Below are positions 35,135 to 44,282 of a DNA stretch of 64,000 nucleotides, in pieces. Position 1 is the stretch's first letter. The number at the start of each line of letters is the position of its first letter. Under the pieces are notes generated by a model. The model ran no database searches, was not told where the DNA came from, and was given only the letters and a program-made list of their open reading frames with translations. The DNA comes from Chryseobacterium oryctis (GTDB lineage Bacteria; Bacteroidota; Bacteroidia; Flavobacteriales; Weeksellaceae), in contig NZ_JAPDHV010000002.1 in the NCBI RefSeq assembly GCF_025971925.1, positions 649,393-713,392 of the forward strand, given 5' to 3'. The position numbers were made by a program, and so were the translations under genes.

Positions 35135-36400
35135 ATGAAACATAAGCTGATTTTCTTTGTTTTTGCTATTCTTTTTTTTTGTAATATTCAGTTTAATTCA
35201 TTTCATCTTATTCCCAAAGAAAGGTTTGAGTATAGTTTGGTCGAAGTTTCTGAGACGTTGATAATTGGAAAGCTTTTAAATTCACGGCAAGAAGGAATTT
35301 TTGCCGATGGAGGCTTTACTGGGGTTTTTTATGTCGACGAAGATTTTTCAAATAGAAGTGTTGCGGGGAAGAAGTCCTATGCTAAATATATCAACAACGA
35401 ACGACCAAAAAAATATGCATATTGGGCATATAAATCTCAAATTGGAGGGCAGGCTATACTTTATAGCATTTTTGATAAAACATTTGGGCTAGATAATAAA
35501 ACTAATATTACAATTTTCAGAGTTGCTAATTCTATACTTCTAAGTGTGCTATTGACTTTGTTTTTATTTTGGGTAAAGATAAAGTTTGGGATGAGGACAT
35601 GCGTTATAAGTTTTTTACTTTTACTTTCAAATTATTGGATATTTCTTTATGGTAAGAGTACATGGTGGTGTAGCTGGGTTTACTTCTTACCTTTTGTATA
35701 CTCCCTCTTCTTTTTTGAAAGAAATAAAGAAAACTTTAATGCAAAAAAATACGTTTTTGTATTTTCATTTCTATTTTTTGTTAAATTTTGGTTTACAGGT
35801 TTTGAATTTATTACAGTATTCTTAATCTCTTCAGCTATACCTTATATTTATTATTTATTTGAAAATAAACTCGCATTTTATATTAAATTTATAGGAAGAC
35901 ATTTCTTAATAGTTGCTTTTCCTCTTGTGCTTTCAATTTTATTTCAGTTATATCAATTTAAACTTTTAATGGGGAGTTTTAAAGATGGAATTTATCATCT
36001 TATTGATGCCTATTCTAGAAGAGCTAATGGAGAATATTCATATAGTGGAGATTATGCGTATTTAAACACTTTAAAGCAATATCATTTGGATATACTTTTC
36101 AGGTATATTGGAGGTTCATTTATAAATGAAGATTTTATCAAATTACCTTTTTTTGTTATTATTGTCTTAGGGATTATTAGCTCAGTTTTTTTATATGTAA
36201 AAAATATTGATAGAAAATTGGTTATTACAACTTGGTTTTCAATTATTGCACCCCTTAGTTGGCTTATTTTATTCAAAGAACATGCTCACATTCATGTACA
36301 TATAGATTTTTTTATATGGTATTGTCCATTTTTGATATTGTTAATGATTTTAATAGCTTTAGCAATCTCTAGCTTTTTGAAAAAGATTGAAACTAAATAA
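35135..36400 (+). CDS. Multi-pass membrane protein, possible GT-C glycosyltransferase
   Basis: From ATG 35135, 1 bp after the preceding stop, the product is 421 residues with about ten transmembrane segments (MKHKLIFFVFAILFFCNIQF at the N-terminus). After the first segment lies an extracytoplasmic loop of about 100 residues with ADGGFTGVFYVDEDF. The layout resembles GT-C enzymes that use polyprenyl-phosphate sugars, but no catalytic motif is secure. Pairing with a GtrB-like enzyme supports a sugar-transfer role. A clear terminator follows. Confidence 0.65.
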   Translation: MKHKLIFFVFAILFFCNIQFNSFHLIPKERFEYSLVEVSETLIIGKLLNSRQEGIFADGGFTGVFYVDEDFSNRSVAGKKSYAKYINNERPKKYAYWAYKSQIGGQAILYSIFDKTFGLDNKTNITIFRVANSILLSVLLTLFLFWVKIKFGMRTCVISFLLLLSNYWIFLYGKSTWWCSWVYFLPFVYSLFFFERNKENFNAKKYVFVFSFLFFVKFWFTGFEFITVFLISSAIPYIYYLFENKLAFYIKFIGRHFLIVAFPLVLSILFQLYQFKLLMGSFKDGIYHLIDAYSRRANGEYSYSGDYAYLNTLKQYHLDILFRYIGGSFINEDFIKLPFFVIIVLGIISSVFLYVKNIDRKLVITTWFSIIAPLSWLILFKEHAHIHVHIDFFIWYCPFLILLMILIALAISSFLKKIETK

Positions 36401-36425
36401 GTTATTGACTTATTAATTTTAATAG

Positions 36426-36453
36426 AAAAAGACAGTAGCAATACTGTCTTTTT
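36426..36453 (+). terminator. Intrinsic terminator
   Basis: AAAAGACAGTA / TACTGTCTTTT stem with GCAA loop, followed by T-rich sequence, 25 bp after the membrane protein stop. The remaining part of the 312-bp gap to topA shows no gene. Confidence 0.85.
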
Positions 36454-36690
36454 TACTTCAGCTTTAAAATAATTTCTGTTGATTCGTTTATATGGTTGAA
36501 TATTTAAAGGTGTTTATCTATTTTGGTTGAAGGAAATTTCTATCGCAGCCGTGTTAGATATAATATTTTAATGGTAATTTGTTTTATTTTAGTAACTTAT
36601 GCTGTTTACATTCTCTTTTTTTCTCTTTAATGAAATGGCACATATTTTAAATAAAACCTATAATACAAAATCTATATAATAAAAATGTTT

Positions 36691-36698
36691 TACTTTTG
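36691..36698 (+). promoter_or_regulatory. -7 element before topA
   Basis: TACTTTTG fits TAnnTTTG and lies 14 bp before the topA ATG, followed by the CAAAAA context also seen at other starts of this window. No -33 element stands out. Confidence 0.5.
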
Positions 36699-36712
36699 CA
36701 AAAATTTTTAGA

Positions 36713-39283
36713 ATGTCGAAAAATTTAGTAATCGTCGAATCACCGGCAAAAGCAAAAACTATTCAGAAATATTTAGGGAAGGATTTTGAAGTAAAATCCA
36801 GCTTTGGTCATATCAGAGATTTACCTAAAAAAGGAATGGGGATTGATCTTGCCACGTTCAGCCCTGATTACGAAGTTTCAGCTGACAAAAAGAAATTAGT
36901 AACAGAATTAAAAGCTGCTGTTAAGAAAGCCGATATGGTTTGGCTGGCTTCCGATGAAGACCGTGAAGGAGAAGCCATTGCATGGCACTTGGCAGAAGAA
37001 CTGAAGTTGAAACCGGAAAACAGAAAAAGAATCGTTTTCCATGAGATTACTAAAAATGCCATTCTAAAATCAATCGAAAATCCTAGAGATATTGACCAGA
37101 ATTTAGTAAATGCACAACAGGCAAGAAGAGTTTTGGATAGAATCGTAGGTTTTGAAATGTCTCCAGTGCTTTGGAAAAAAGTAAAACCAGGATTGTCTGC
37201 AGGAAGAGTGCAATCTGTTGCAGTAAGATTAATTGTAGAAAGAGAAAAGGAAATCAGAGAGTTTGTTCCGAAGGCAAGTTTTAAAGTAGAAGGAGTTTTC
37301 TTAAATAAAACCGAACAGGAAATTTCTGCTAAACTTAAAAAAGACTTCCAGAAAGAAGAAGAAGCTGAGCAATTCTTAGAATTATCAAAAACTACAGAAT
37401 TCAAAGTTCTAAACGTTGAAACAAAACCGGGAACACGCTCTGCATCTGCACCTTTTACAACATCTACATTACAGCAGGAAGCATCTTCAAGATTAGGATA
37501 TAATGTTACGAATACGATGCGTCTTGCGCAAAGACTATATGAAGAGGGGTATATTACATATATGAGAACAGACTCGGTAAACCTTTCTCAGGAAGCAATT
37601 GAAGGTGCAAAAAAACAAATTATATCAGAATACGGAGCAGAATATTCTTCGCCAAGAAATTATACTACTAAATCTGCATCAGCACAGGAAGCCCACGAAG
37701 CTATTCGTCCGACAGATTTTGCTGTTAAAAGTATTGGTGATGCTCAATTAAATAAACTATATCAATTAATATATAGAAGAACTTTGGCTTCTCAGATGGC
37801 AAATGCTAAAATTGAAAAGACAGTAATTGAAATAGGAAACTCAAAACTACCTCAGAATTTTGAAGCTCAAGGTGAAGTAATTGTTTTTGACGGATTCTTA
37901 AAAGCTTACGGAATCGTAAAAACGGAAGATGATGATGAAGAGAACAATGAAAAATTACTTCCCAAAGTGAGTGTTGGTGAGGCTTTAGATTATAAAAAAA
38001 TCATAGCAACCGAAAAATTCACAAGACCAAGTGCAAGATACACGGAAGCAGGATTGGTAAGAAAACTTGAAGAATTGGGTATTGGTCGTCCTTCTACTTA
38101 TGCGCCAACAATTCAGACAATTCAGAACCGTGAGTATGTTGATAAACGAGAAATTGAGCCACAAATCAGAGAGGTAATAAAGATATCTTTAGCCAAAGAT
38201 AAAATTAAAAAAGAGGTTCTAGACGAAAAATTTGGAGGAGACAAGAATAAATTTGTGCCGACAGATATAGGTGAAGTTGTAAATGATTTCCTGACAGATA
38301 ATTTCAAGGAAATTTTAGATTATGGTTTTACGGCGAGAGTAGAAGAAAGTTTCGACGAAATTGCAAACGGTGATCAAAAATGGAAAGAAATGATGACCAG
38401 TTTTTATTCCAAATTTCATCCAAGGATTGAAGAAGTAGAAGAAAATGCAGATAGAGCAACAGGAGAAAGGCTTTTGGGAGTTGATCCCCAAACAGGTAAA
38501 AATGTTCATGCAAGAATCGGAAGATTCGGAGCAATGGTACAGATAGGAGAGGCAGATGATGAAGAAAAACCAATTTTTGCATCTCTAATGACAGGGCAAA
38601 ATATCGCAACGATTACTCTGGAAGAGGCCTTAGAATTATTTAGACTTCCTTTTGATTTGAAGGAGTTTGATGGTCAAGCTGTTTCAGTTGGTGTGGGAAG
38701 ATTCGGACCTTATGTAAAATGGGGCGAAACTTTCATTAGTATACCTAAAGGTGAGGATCCTCTTTCTGTAGATCAAGCTCGTGCCGAAGAAATTATTAAT
38801 GAAAAGAAAAAAGCTGATGCGCCAATTGCTACTTATAAAGGAGAACCTGTAACAAAAGGAACCGGAAGATTTGGACCATTTATAAAATACCAAAGTATTT
38901 TTGTGAATGTTCCTAAGAGATATGATTTTGACAATCTCTCTCAAAGCGATATCAATGAACTGATTGATGCTAAATTAGAAAAAGAAGCAAACAGATACAT
39001 TCAGCAATGGGAAAAAGAAAAGATTTCCATCGAAAACGGAAGATGGGGACCTTTTATCAAGTTCGGAAAAGCGATGTTTAAAATTCCGAAGAAAAAAGAT
39101 GATACTAAATATGATGCTGAAGAACTAAAAGAAGTATCACTTGATGAGGTGAAAAAATGGATTACTGACCAGGATCCTAAAGCTTTTGCAGAAAAGAAAA
39201 AACCTGCAGCGAAGAAATCAACCGCTAAAAAAACAACTACAGTTAAGAAAACAGTTGCTAAAAAACCGGCAGCTAAAAAATAA
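36713..39283 (+). CDS. topA: DNA topoisomerase I
   Basis: An 856-residue type IA topoisomerase. The Toprim domain has Glu9 (VIVESPAKAKT) and Asp81/Asp83 (ASDEDREGEA). The catalytic Tyr283 is in EEGYITYMRTDSVNLS, with Arg285 two residues on. GIGRPSTYAP near residue 460 is typical. The C-terminal region has several topoisomerase C-terminal repeats (GRFGPFIKY, GRWGPFIKF) in place of zinc fingers and ends in a Lys/Ala-rich tail (KPAAKKSTAKKTTTVKKT) that probably binds DNA, as in many Bacteroidetes. It relaxes negative supercoils. A strong terminator follows. Confidence 0.97.
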   Translation: MSKNLVIVESPAKAKTIQKYLGKDFEVKSSFGHIRDLPKKGMGIDLATFSPDYEVSADKKKLVTELKAAVKKADMVWLASDEDREGEAIAWHLAEELKLKPENRKRIVFHEITKNAILKSIENPRDIDQNLVNAQQARRVLDRIVGFEMSPVLWKKVKPGLSAGRVQSVAVRLIVEREKEIREFVPKASFKVEGVFLNKTEQEISAKLKKDFQKEEEAEQFLELSKTTEFKVLNVETKPGTRSASAPFTTSTLQQEASSRLGYNVTNTMRLAQRLYEEGYITYMRTDSVNLSQEAIEGAKKQIISEYGAEYSSPRNYTTKSASAQEAHEAIRPTDFAVKSIGDAQLNKLYQLIYRRTLASQMANAKIEKTVIEIGNSKLPQNFEAQGEVIVFDGFLKAYGIVKTEDDDEENNEKLLPKVSVGEALDYKKIIATEKFTRPSARYTEAGLVRKLEELGIGRPSTYAPTIQTIQNREYVDKREIEPQIREVIKISLAKDKIKKEVLDEKFGGDKNKFVPTDIGEVVNDFLTDNFKEILDYGFTARVEESFDEIANGDQKWKEMMTSFYSKFHPRIEEVEENADRATGERLLGVDPQTGKNVHARIGRFGAMVQIGEADDEEKPIFASLMTGQNIATITLEEALELFRLPFDLKEFDGQAVSVGVGRFGPYVKWGETFISIPKGEDPLSVDQARAEEIINEKKKADAPIATYKGEPVTKGTGRFGPFIKYQSIFVNVPKRYDFDNLSQSDINELIDAKLEKEANRYIQQWEKEKISIENGRWGPFIKFGKAMFKIPKKKDDTKYDAEELKEVSLDEVKKWITDQDPKAFAEKKKPAAKKSTAKKTTTVKKTVAKKPAAKK

Positions 39284-39304
39284 ATATAATTCTAATAAGA
39301 ACAC

Positions 39305-39334
39305 AAAGCACAGAGTAGTATCTGTGCTTTTTTT
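39305..39334 (+). terminator. topA terminator
   Basis: AAAGCACAGA / TCTGTGCTTT stem with a six-base loop is followed by a T run, 22 bp after the topA stop. Confidence 0.88.
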
Positions 39335-39434
39335 GTCTCTTCTCGTTTTCATTTATTGAGCTAAGTTTAAAGAAAATGTAAAGTGGTATTGGTTTTGAAA
39401 AATGAATTATTTTGGTTTTTTATTAAAAAATGGA

Positions 39435-39464
39435 TTGTGTTTTTTAATTATTTGCATATTTTTG
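39435..39464 (+). promoter_or_regulatory. Bacteroidetes-type promoter
   Basis: TTG at 39435-39437, a 19-bp spacer and TATTTTTG at 39457-39464 fit the -33/-7 pattern. The secreted propeller protein starts 22 bp downstream. Confidence 0.6.
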
Positions 39465-39486
39465 ATGAAAATTTTAAATATAACCT

Positions 39487-40602
39487 ATGAAAACAAAATC
39501 TATTTTTTTAACTTTATTATTGCTGTTTATTGGTAGTACTACCTGTTTTTTTTCACAAAATAGTATTCTAGTTATTTCTTCGGCTACTGGTAACAAGAAA
39601 ATTCTTCAGCTAAATGCAACAGATGGTACAGTTATTAATTCTAGTTTTATAGATCTTGCTTCACAATCACCAGGTACTATAAAGGGAATTGCTCAAGTAG
39701 GAGATAAAATTTGGATTACCGATCAAACAGGAGATAAAATTTTCATTTATGATTTAGCGGGGAATTATGTTTCTACAATTTCTACAGGGCTTGATAATAT
39801 AAGAGGAATAAATGTGGTAAATAACGAAGTTTGGGTAGCAAATGACGGAAGTGCTAACGGCGCTACTGCAGACAGTATCATGAGGTTCAGTATGACAGGT
39901 GCATTTTTAGGGTTTTATGTGGCTCCAAATACTTCCATTTTTGACATTGTTGATGATAAGAATGGTATTGTTTATGTTTCAGGATTGACTAATCAGGGAA
40001 TTCAAAAACTTAATTATACTGGTGGTTCCCTTGGAAACCTCGTTGCTTCAAATATTTTTCAAAACTTGCAGCAGATCAATCTCATGAATTCTGGTAATCT
40101 CTTGGCAGCAGTATTTCAAAATCATGCGGGAACAGGCAATGTAGCAGGGGTTTATGTAATTTCTACTACAAATGGAGCTGTTTTGAATAGTTGGCCATCA
40201 TCAGGGATGAGAGGAGTTATTGAGTTGGGAGATGGTAATGTATTGTTCACAAATGATGCAGGTCTTTACAAACTAAATACCACAACAGGTGTAAAAACTC
40301 AAATATTATCTGGAAATCTTCAGTTTATGACAAAAGCCTTAATTCCGTCTTTAGGAGTTAAAGATTTAGTAAAATCATCATCTAAAATTTATCCTAATCC
40401 TACGGTTGATTTTGTACAGTTAGACAGCGATGTGAATATTGAAAAATTAAAAGTATTTGCAGCAGATGGTAGGCTAGTTATTTCTCAAGAGGTTCATTCA
40501 AAATCATATAGATTAGATGTAAGAAATCTGCCAACAGGAAATTATATAATTGCTTTAGAATCAAAACATAATACAAGCAAACACAGATTTATTAAAAAAT
40601 AG
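39487..40602 (+). CDS. T9SS-exported beta-propeller protein
   Basis: A 371-residue protein with a signal peptide (MKTKSIFLTLLLLFIGSTTC), a central region of repeated strands of the SMP-30/NHL-propeller kind (GDKIWITDQTGDKIFIYD, NNEVWVANDG, GDGNVLFTNDAGLYKL) and a type A T9SS sorting domain of about 75 residues (KIYPNPTVDFVQLDS, NLPTGNYIIAL, final HRFIKK). It is therefore exported across the outer membrane and attached or released at the surface. The ligand is unknown. It is the only one of the three T9SS proteins here on the plus strand. Confidence 0.85.
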   Translation: MKTKSIFLTLLLLFIGSTTCFFSQNSILVISSATGNKKILQLNATDGTVINSSFIDLASQSPGTIKGIAQVGDKIWITDQTGDKIFIYDLAGNYVSTISTGLDNIRGINVVNNEVWVANDGSANGATADSIMRFSMTGAFLGFYVAPNTSIFDIVDDKNGIVYVSGLTNQGIQKLNYTGGSLGNLVASNIFQNLQQINLMNSGNLLAAVFQNHAGTGNVAGVYVISTTNGAVLNSWPSSGMRGVIELGDGNVLFTNDAGLYKLNTTTGVKTQILSGNLQFMTKALIPSLGVKDLVKSSSKIYPNPTVDFVQLDSDVNIEKLKVFAADGRLVISQEVHSKSYRLDVRNLPTGNYIIALESKHNTSKHRFIKK

Positions 40603-40636
40603 CAAAAAATAAAGAATCTGCTAAAAAATAAAAAAA

Positions 40637-40669
40637 AGCCATCATCAAAATTTTGTTGATGGTTTTTTT
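40637..40669 (+). terminator. Intrinsic terminator
   Basis: CCATCATCAAAA / TTTTGTTGATGG stem (one mismatch) followed by TTTTTTT, about 35 bp after the propeller gene stop. Confidence 0.85.
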
Positions 40670-40707
40670 ATGGGTAAATTGGATATTTAAAAGTCATAAG
40701 ATAAAAA

Positions 40708-41607
40708 ATGTCAAAAATCAAAGTTTTAGACTTACAGTTTTTAGATACTAAAAAAGCTATCGGGTCTTTTTTAATTCCTAGTGAAGAGGGTTTGATTTTA
40801 ATAGAATCAGGTCCGGAATCTACTTATAAACACTTGCAGTCTGCTATTGAAAACGAAGGATTTAATGTTGAAGATGTAAAGCATGTATTATTGACCCATA
40901 TTCATTTTGATCATGCAGGTGCAGCCTGGAAGTTTGCTGAGTTTGGAGCTAAAATATATGTACATCCTAAAGGATATTCTCATATGCTTGATCCTGAGAA
41001 ATTATGGAATTCTGCGAAAATGATTTACGGAGATGATATGGATCGTCTTTGGGGGAAGATGCAGCCAATTCCTGAGAATTTGCTTATTCAGGTTGATGAT
41101 AATGATATTATTACTATTGGTGAGCATCAGTTTAAGGTTATTTATACTCCGGGACACGCTGTTCATCACAATTCTTATAGATTGGGAGATATAATTTTTA
41201 CAGGTGATGTAGGAGGTGTTAAAATTGGGAATCATCCTATTGTTCCACCTTGTCCGCCTCCTGATATCAATCTTGAACTATGGAAATCATCTTTGGATAA
41301 ACTTGATGCAGAAAATGCAAAGGTTTTTTATTTAACCCATTTTGGAAGACAGGAAAACGTATTGGAACTTACTCAGGAACTTAGAATAATATTGGATGAT
41401 TGGGCGAATTGGATTAAACCTTATTTCGATGAAGGAATTTCGGCTGAAGAAATTACACCAAAGTTTATGGCATATACCAAGAGTCAATTTCAAAAGAAAG
41501 GATTGTCTGAAGAGGAAATTCAAATTTATGAGTACGCAAATCCTAGTTGGATGTCAGTTTCAGGATTGCTTCGCTATTGGAAGCTCAAAAAAGAAGGCAG
41601 AATCTAA
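40708..41607 (+). CDS. MBL-fold metallo-hydrolase
   Basis: A 299-residue metallo-beta-lactamase-fold protein without a signal peptide. HVLLTHIHFDHAG is the HxHxDH zinc motif, YTPGHAVHHNSY the third ligand region, IIFTGDVGG the bridging Asp region and YLTHFGRQ the final His. The C-terminal 80 residues are helical and differ from glyoxalase II and from true beta-lactamases. It is a cytoplasmic hydrolase of unknown thioester or phosphoester substrate. Confidence 0.85.
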   Translation: MSKIKVLDLQFLDTKKAIGSFLIPSEEGLILIESGPESTYKHLQSAIENEGFNVEDVKHVLLTHIHFDHAGAAWKFAEFGAKIYVHPKGYSHMLDPEKLWNSAKMIYGDDMDRLWGKMQPIPENLLIQVDDNDIITIGEHQFKVIYTPGHAVHHNSYRLGDIIFTGDVGGVKIGNHPIVPPCPPPDINLELWKSSLDKLDAENAKVFYLTHFGRQENVLELTQELRIILDDWANWIKPYFDEGISAEEITPKFMAYTKSQFQKKGLSEEEIQIYEYANPSWMSVSGLLRYWKLKKEGRI

Positions 41608-41625
41608 TGTTTAGATAAGAAATAA

Positions 41626-41657
41626 AATTCCTCCTATATTCAGGAGGAATTTTTTTA
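41626..41657. terminator. Bidirectional terminator
   Basis: AAATTCCTCCT / AGGAGGAATTT stem with a short loop and T runs on both strands, between the converging hydrolase and laminin-G genes. Confidence 0.85.
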
Positions 41658-41682
41658 GCTATTATTTATAAAGAATGTGTTT

Positions 41683-43389
41683 TTATTTTTTAATAAACTG
41701 TTTTACCATAGTACGTCCGTTTGTATCTTCAACTTGTATAAAATAATTTCCGTTTGGAAGACTTCTTACATCGATATTTTTAACATTCTTCGTAACGCTA
41801 ACCAATTGTCCCGTCGAAGTATAGATTTTTACATTCAACACTTCTATAATATTTACAATTGAAATAAAATCGGATGTTGGGTTGGGCGCAATCTTGATAC
41901 CTTTCTCTGCGTTTTTTATATCAGCTGTTGAAAGAGCAGAATTCGTTACAAAACTTTCATCTTGAATGATCCAATGTGCATATAAGGCACGTGCATCTGC
42001 AGGAGTATACGCTTTGTTATCAATTACTAGATCATCAATATAGCCTCTGAACCAATCGTTTGGTGTTTCAGATTTTCCAATTAAAATTGGTTCTGTGAAT
42101 GATGGCTGTTTAGAATTTGTGGTAATATTGATGTTATTTAAAATTCGTTCTCCATTAAAATATAGGCTTAAGGAGTTGTTATTGACAACAACTGTTGCAT
42201 GTCCCCAATCTCCCGGGTTAATCGTTACATCAGAATCCCATCGGTTCGTACCCATCTTAACGCAAATTGGAAGTGGGGTTGAATTTGAATTTTTACGGAC
42301 CCCAATAATAATAGGTTTTGTACTGTCAAGAGTTGGAATATAAACAATCGGAACTACATCACTACTGTTATTGTCATTTTTGTTTGTATAGCTTTTATAG
42401 GCAAAAGAAATGGTATATTCTGTGCCTAAATGCGCGTTAAGTGATTGTGAAACCTGTGTATAAAATGGCGAAAGCGGATATGATAGTGAGTTGGTATTAG
42501 GATTTACATTCAAAACGGTATTATTCGTTGCATTAAGATTTTGACCATAAGTTGCTGCAGTACTTCCAACAACGGCAAGAGCTGGTCCACCAAAAAAATC
42601 TGTAAGATCGTTATTCAATTTATATTTAGCTGTAGCTGTTCCTTTTATAATTTTTGAAACTTCCTTGAAACGATCGATAACTTGAGCAGGAGTAAAAGAT
42701 TGTGTGTAGACTTTAATATCGTCAATTTGCCCTGCTGTTGAAGTAGTTAGTGTAGAATTTACATTATTGATATGGGATAAAAAATACATTTTTTTTGGAG
42801 TCGAAGTATTTATGTAGCTTAGCGCATTTTGTGCTAATAAGATTCCATTTCTGTAAGCTCTCACGTAACCTCCAGTTCCAAATTTATAGCTTATGATATA
42901 ATGATGCCATTTATCTTTTACCAAAGGTTTGTCATTAACTATTGTACTCATTTGGCTAGATGGTCCACTTGGTTGTTGTGAAGAAGAGGCTACTGTATAA
43001 ACATTTGAACTGTTTGCTGCAAAAAGGGCAGAAAAACGACTTGTTGAAGATGATGTTCCTCCATGTGGCATGTAAAATATGGGATATATATTGGTATAAG
43101 CCTCAGTCCATAAACTGGAATGCAAATAGAAGAACTCAACAGTGCCTTCAGTTTCTAAAGTGGGCTGTGAAGAAAAATCCAATTGAACACCTTTGGAATC
43201 ACCCGTAAATTTTGCTGCAGAAAGATCATTATAATAATAGTCTGTACTTTGAGTTACTCCCGAAGTACCAACAGTAAAGTAGGAATCAGACGTAATGGTA
43301 TTGAAATTTTTTTCAAAAACAGGTGTGAATTGTTGAGCCCAACCAAAGTTTATGAAAGCTAAGGAGGATAGCAGATAGATTTTTTTCAT
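41683..43389 (-). CDS. T9SS-exported laminin-G-domain surface protein (a)
   Basis: A 568-residue protein with signal peptide MKKIYLLSSLAFINFGWAQ, two LamG/concanavalin-like jelly-roll domains (about residues 40-235 and 300-470; compare WHHYIISYKFGTGGYVRAYR with WGHATVVVNNNSLSLYF) and a type A T9SS sorting domain (KIAPNPTSDFISI, SLPNGNYFIQVE, final KQFIKK). It is likely exported to bind glycans or host/biofilm surfaces. It is a paralogue of the gene at 47.3-48.9 kb, and both share a 21-bp-period direct repeat upstream. Confidence 0.87.
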   Translation of the reverse strand: MKKIYLLSSLAFINFGWAQQFTPVFEKNFNTITSDSYFTVGTSGVTQSTDYYYNDLSAAKFTGDSKGVQLDFSSQPTLETEGTVEFFYLHSSLWTEAYTNIYPIFYMPHGGTSSSTSRFSALFAANSSNVYTVASSSQQPSGPSSQMSTIVNDKPLVKDKWHHYIISYKFGTGGYVRAYRNGILLAQNALSYINTSTPKKMYFLSHINNVNSTLTTSTAGQIDDIKVYTQSFTPAQVIDRFKEVSKIIKGTATAKYKLNNDLTDFFGGPALAVVGSTAATYGQNLNATNNTVLNVNPNTNSLSYPLSPFYTQVSQSLNAHLGTEYTISFAYKSYTNKNDNNSSDVVPIVYIPTLDSTKPIIIGVRKNSNSTPLPICVKMGTNRWDSDVTINPGDWGHATVVVNNNSLSLYFNGERILNNINITTNSKQPSFTEPILIGKSETPNDWFRGYIDDLVIDNKAYTPADARALYAHWIIQDESFVTNSALSTADIKNAEKGIKIAPNPTSDFISIVNIIEVLNVKIYTSTGQLVSVTKNVKNIDVRSLPNGNYFIQVEDTNGRTMVKQFIKK

Positions 43390-43411
43390 GGCTTTAAATT
43401 TATTGAATATT

Positions 43412-43419
43412 CAAAGCTA
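43412..43419 (-). promoter_or_regulatory. -7 element of laminin-G gene (a)
   Basis: TAGCTTTG on the minus strand fits TAnnTTTG, 22 bp before the start codon. No -33 element is evident, which fits a promoter needing an activator; the direct repeats lie 26 bp further upstream. Confidence 0.5.
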
Positions 43420-43445
43420 CTGCTATTTCTTGGTGAAGGTTTTGC

Positions 43446-43478
43446 GAGTTTGTGAAATGGTAAAATGAGTTTGTGAAA
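43446..43478 (-). promoter_or_regulatory. Paired 12-bp direct repeat, candidate LytTR operator (a)
   Basis: GAGTTTGTGAAA occurs at 43446-43457 and again at 43467-43478, an exact copy with a 21-bp period. It lies 57 bp upstream of the laminin-G start. LytTR regulators such as AgrA bind two direct repeats spaced by two helical turns, and the adjacent regulator is of that class. A similar pair is present at 49.1 kb. Confidence 0.65.
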
Positions 43479-43527
43479 CAGTGTTTTTGTTTTATAAATA
43501 AGTTTAAAAAAGCAATCAATTTTTCCT

Positions 43528-44277
43528 TTATCTCTTTAAATATTTAACTAATTCAAGTATTTCGGTTAATTTTTCTTGTGAAACGGGAATCTGACTTTCA
43601 TCTGAAAACTCTACAAACCCTCCATCGGCCTTGCTCACCGCAACAATATGCTGGAAATTGGCGATATAAGACTTATGAATGCGCATCATGTTTTTACTGT
43701 TTTCCAAAAGTTCTTCGAAAGATTTTAAATTTCGAGAAACTAAAAAATTAGTCTTATCCGTTTTAAAGATATTGGTATAAGAACCTTCTCCTTTTAGGTA
43801 AAGAATTTCATTAATATCTAAAAAAACTATTTTTCCGGAAACAGGAACAGCGATTTTAGTTTGGTCTTTATGCTCAAGATTATTTTTTAGGGTAATTAGA
43901 TTCTCTAGCTGGTTTTTTTTCTTTTCAAAAAGAGCTATGGCATCTATTAACTCCTGTGGATTGATGGGTTTTAATAAATAATCTACAGCAGCAAGTTTAA
44001 AAGCCTGAATTGCATAGTTGTTATAAGCTGTGGTAAAAATGATAGAAAAATTTATCTCATTATCATTGAAGAAATCCAATAACTCGAGCCCACTATGTCC
44101 GGGCATTTCTATGTCGAGAAAAACAAGTTCCGGATTTTCTTTGCGTATAGATTTCACTCCTTCCGAAAGATTTTTACATTCTGCAACCAACCTAACTTCA
44201 GGGCAGAATTCTTCAATCAAAAGTTTTAGATTTACTCTTGCGCGTTCTTCATCATCTATAATTATTGCTTTTATCAT
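43528..44277 (-). CDS. LytTR-family response regulator
   Basis: A 249-residue regulator from ATG 44277, 5 bp after the kinase stop (a TTG at 44286 would overlap it). The receiver domain has the acidic pair in IIDDEERAR, phospho-acceptor Asp55 (LVFLDIEMPG) and Lys in YLLKPINPQE. The C-terminal LytTR DNA-binding domain (about residues 140-249) shows FLDINEILYLKGEGSYTNIF and RIHKSYIANF. It should be phosphorylated by the sensor kinase encoded upstream and act on nearby promoters, most plausibly the two laminin-G genes. Confidence 0.92.
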   Translation of the reverse strand: MIKAIIIDDEERARVNLKLLIEEFCPEVRLVAECKNLSEGVKSIRKENPELVFLDIEMPGHSGLELLDFFNDNEINFSIIFTTAYNNYAIQAFKLAAVDYLLKPINPQELIDAIALFEKKKNQLENLITLKNNLEHKDQTKIAVPVSGKIVFLDINEILYLKGEGSYTNIFKTDKTNFLVSRNLKSFEELLENSKNMMRIHKSYIANFQHIVAVSKADGGFVEFSDESQIPVSQEKLTEILELVKYLKR

Positions 44278-44282
44278 TTTTT

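Noticed and set aside
36868..37404. 178-codon frame antisense to topA
   Set aside because: Shadow of the topA Toprim region; Ser/Leu-rich composition comes from reverse reading of Lys/Glu codons.
39171..39283. Lys/Ala-rich end of topA as a separate histone-like gene
   Set aside because: It is in frame and continuous with topA; such tails are usual in Bacteroidetes topoisomerases.
40708..41607. Beta-lactamase (B3-like) resistance gene
   Set aside because: The zinc motif is common to all MBL hydrolases; there is no signal peptide, so a periplasmic beta-lactamase is unlikely.
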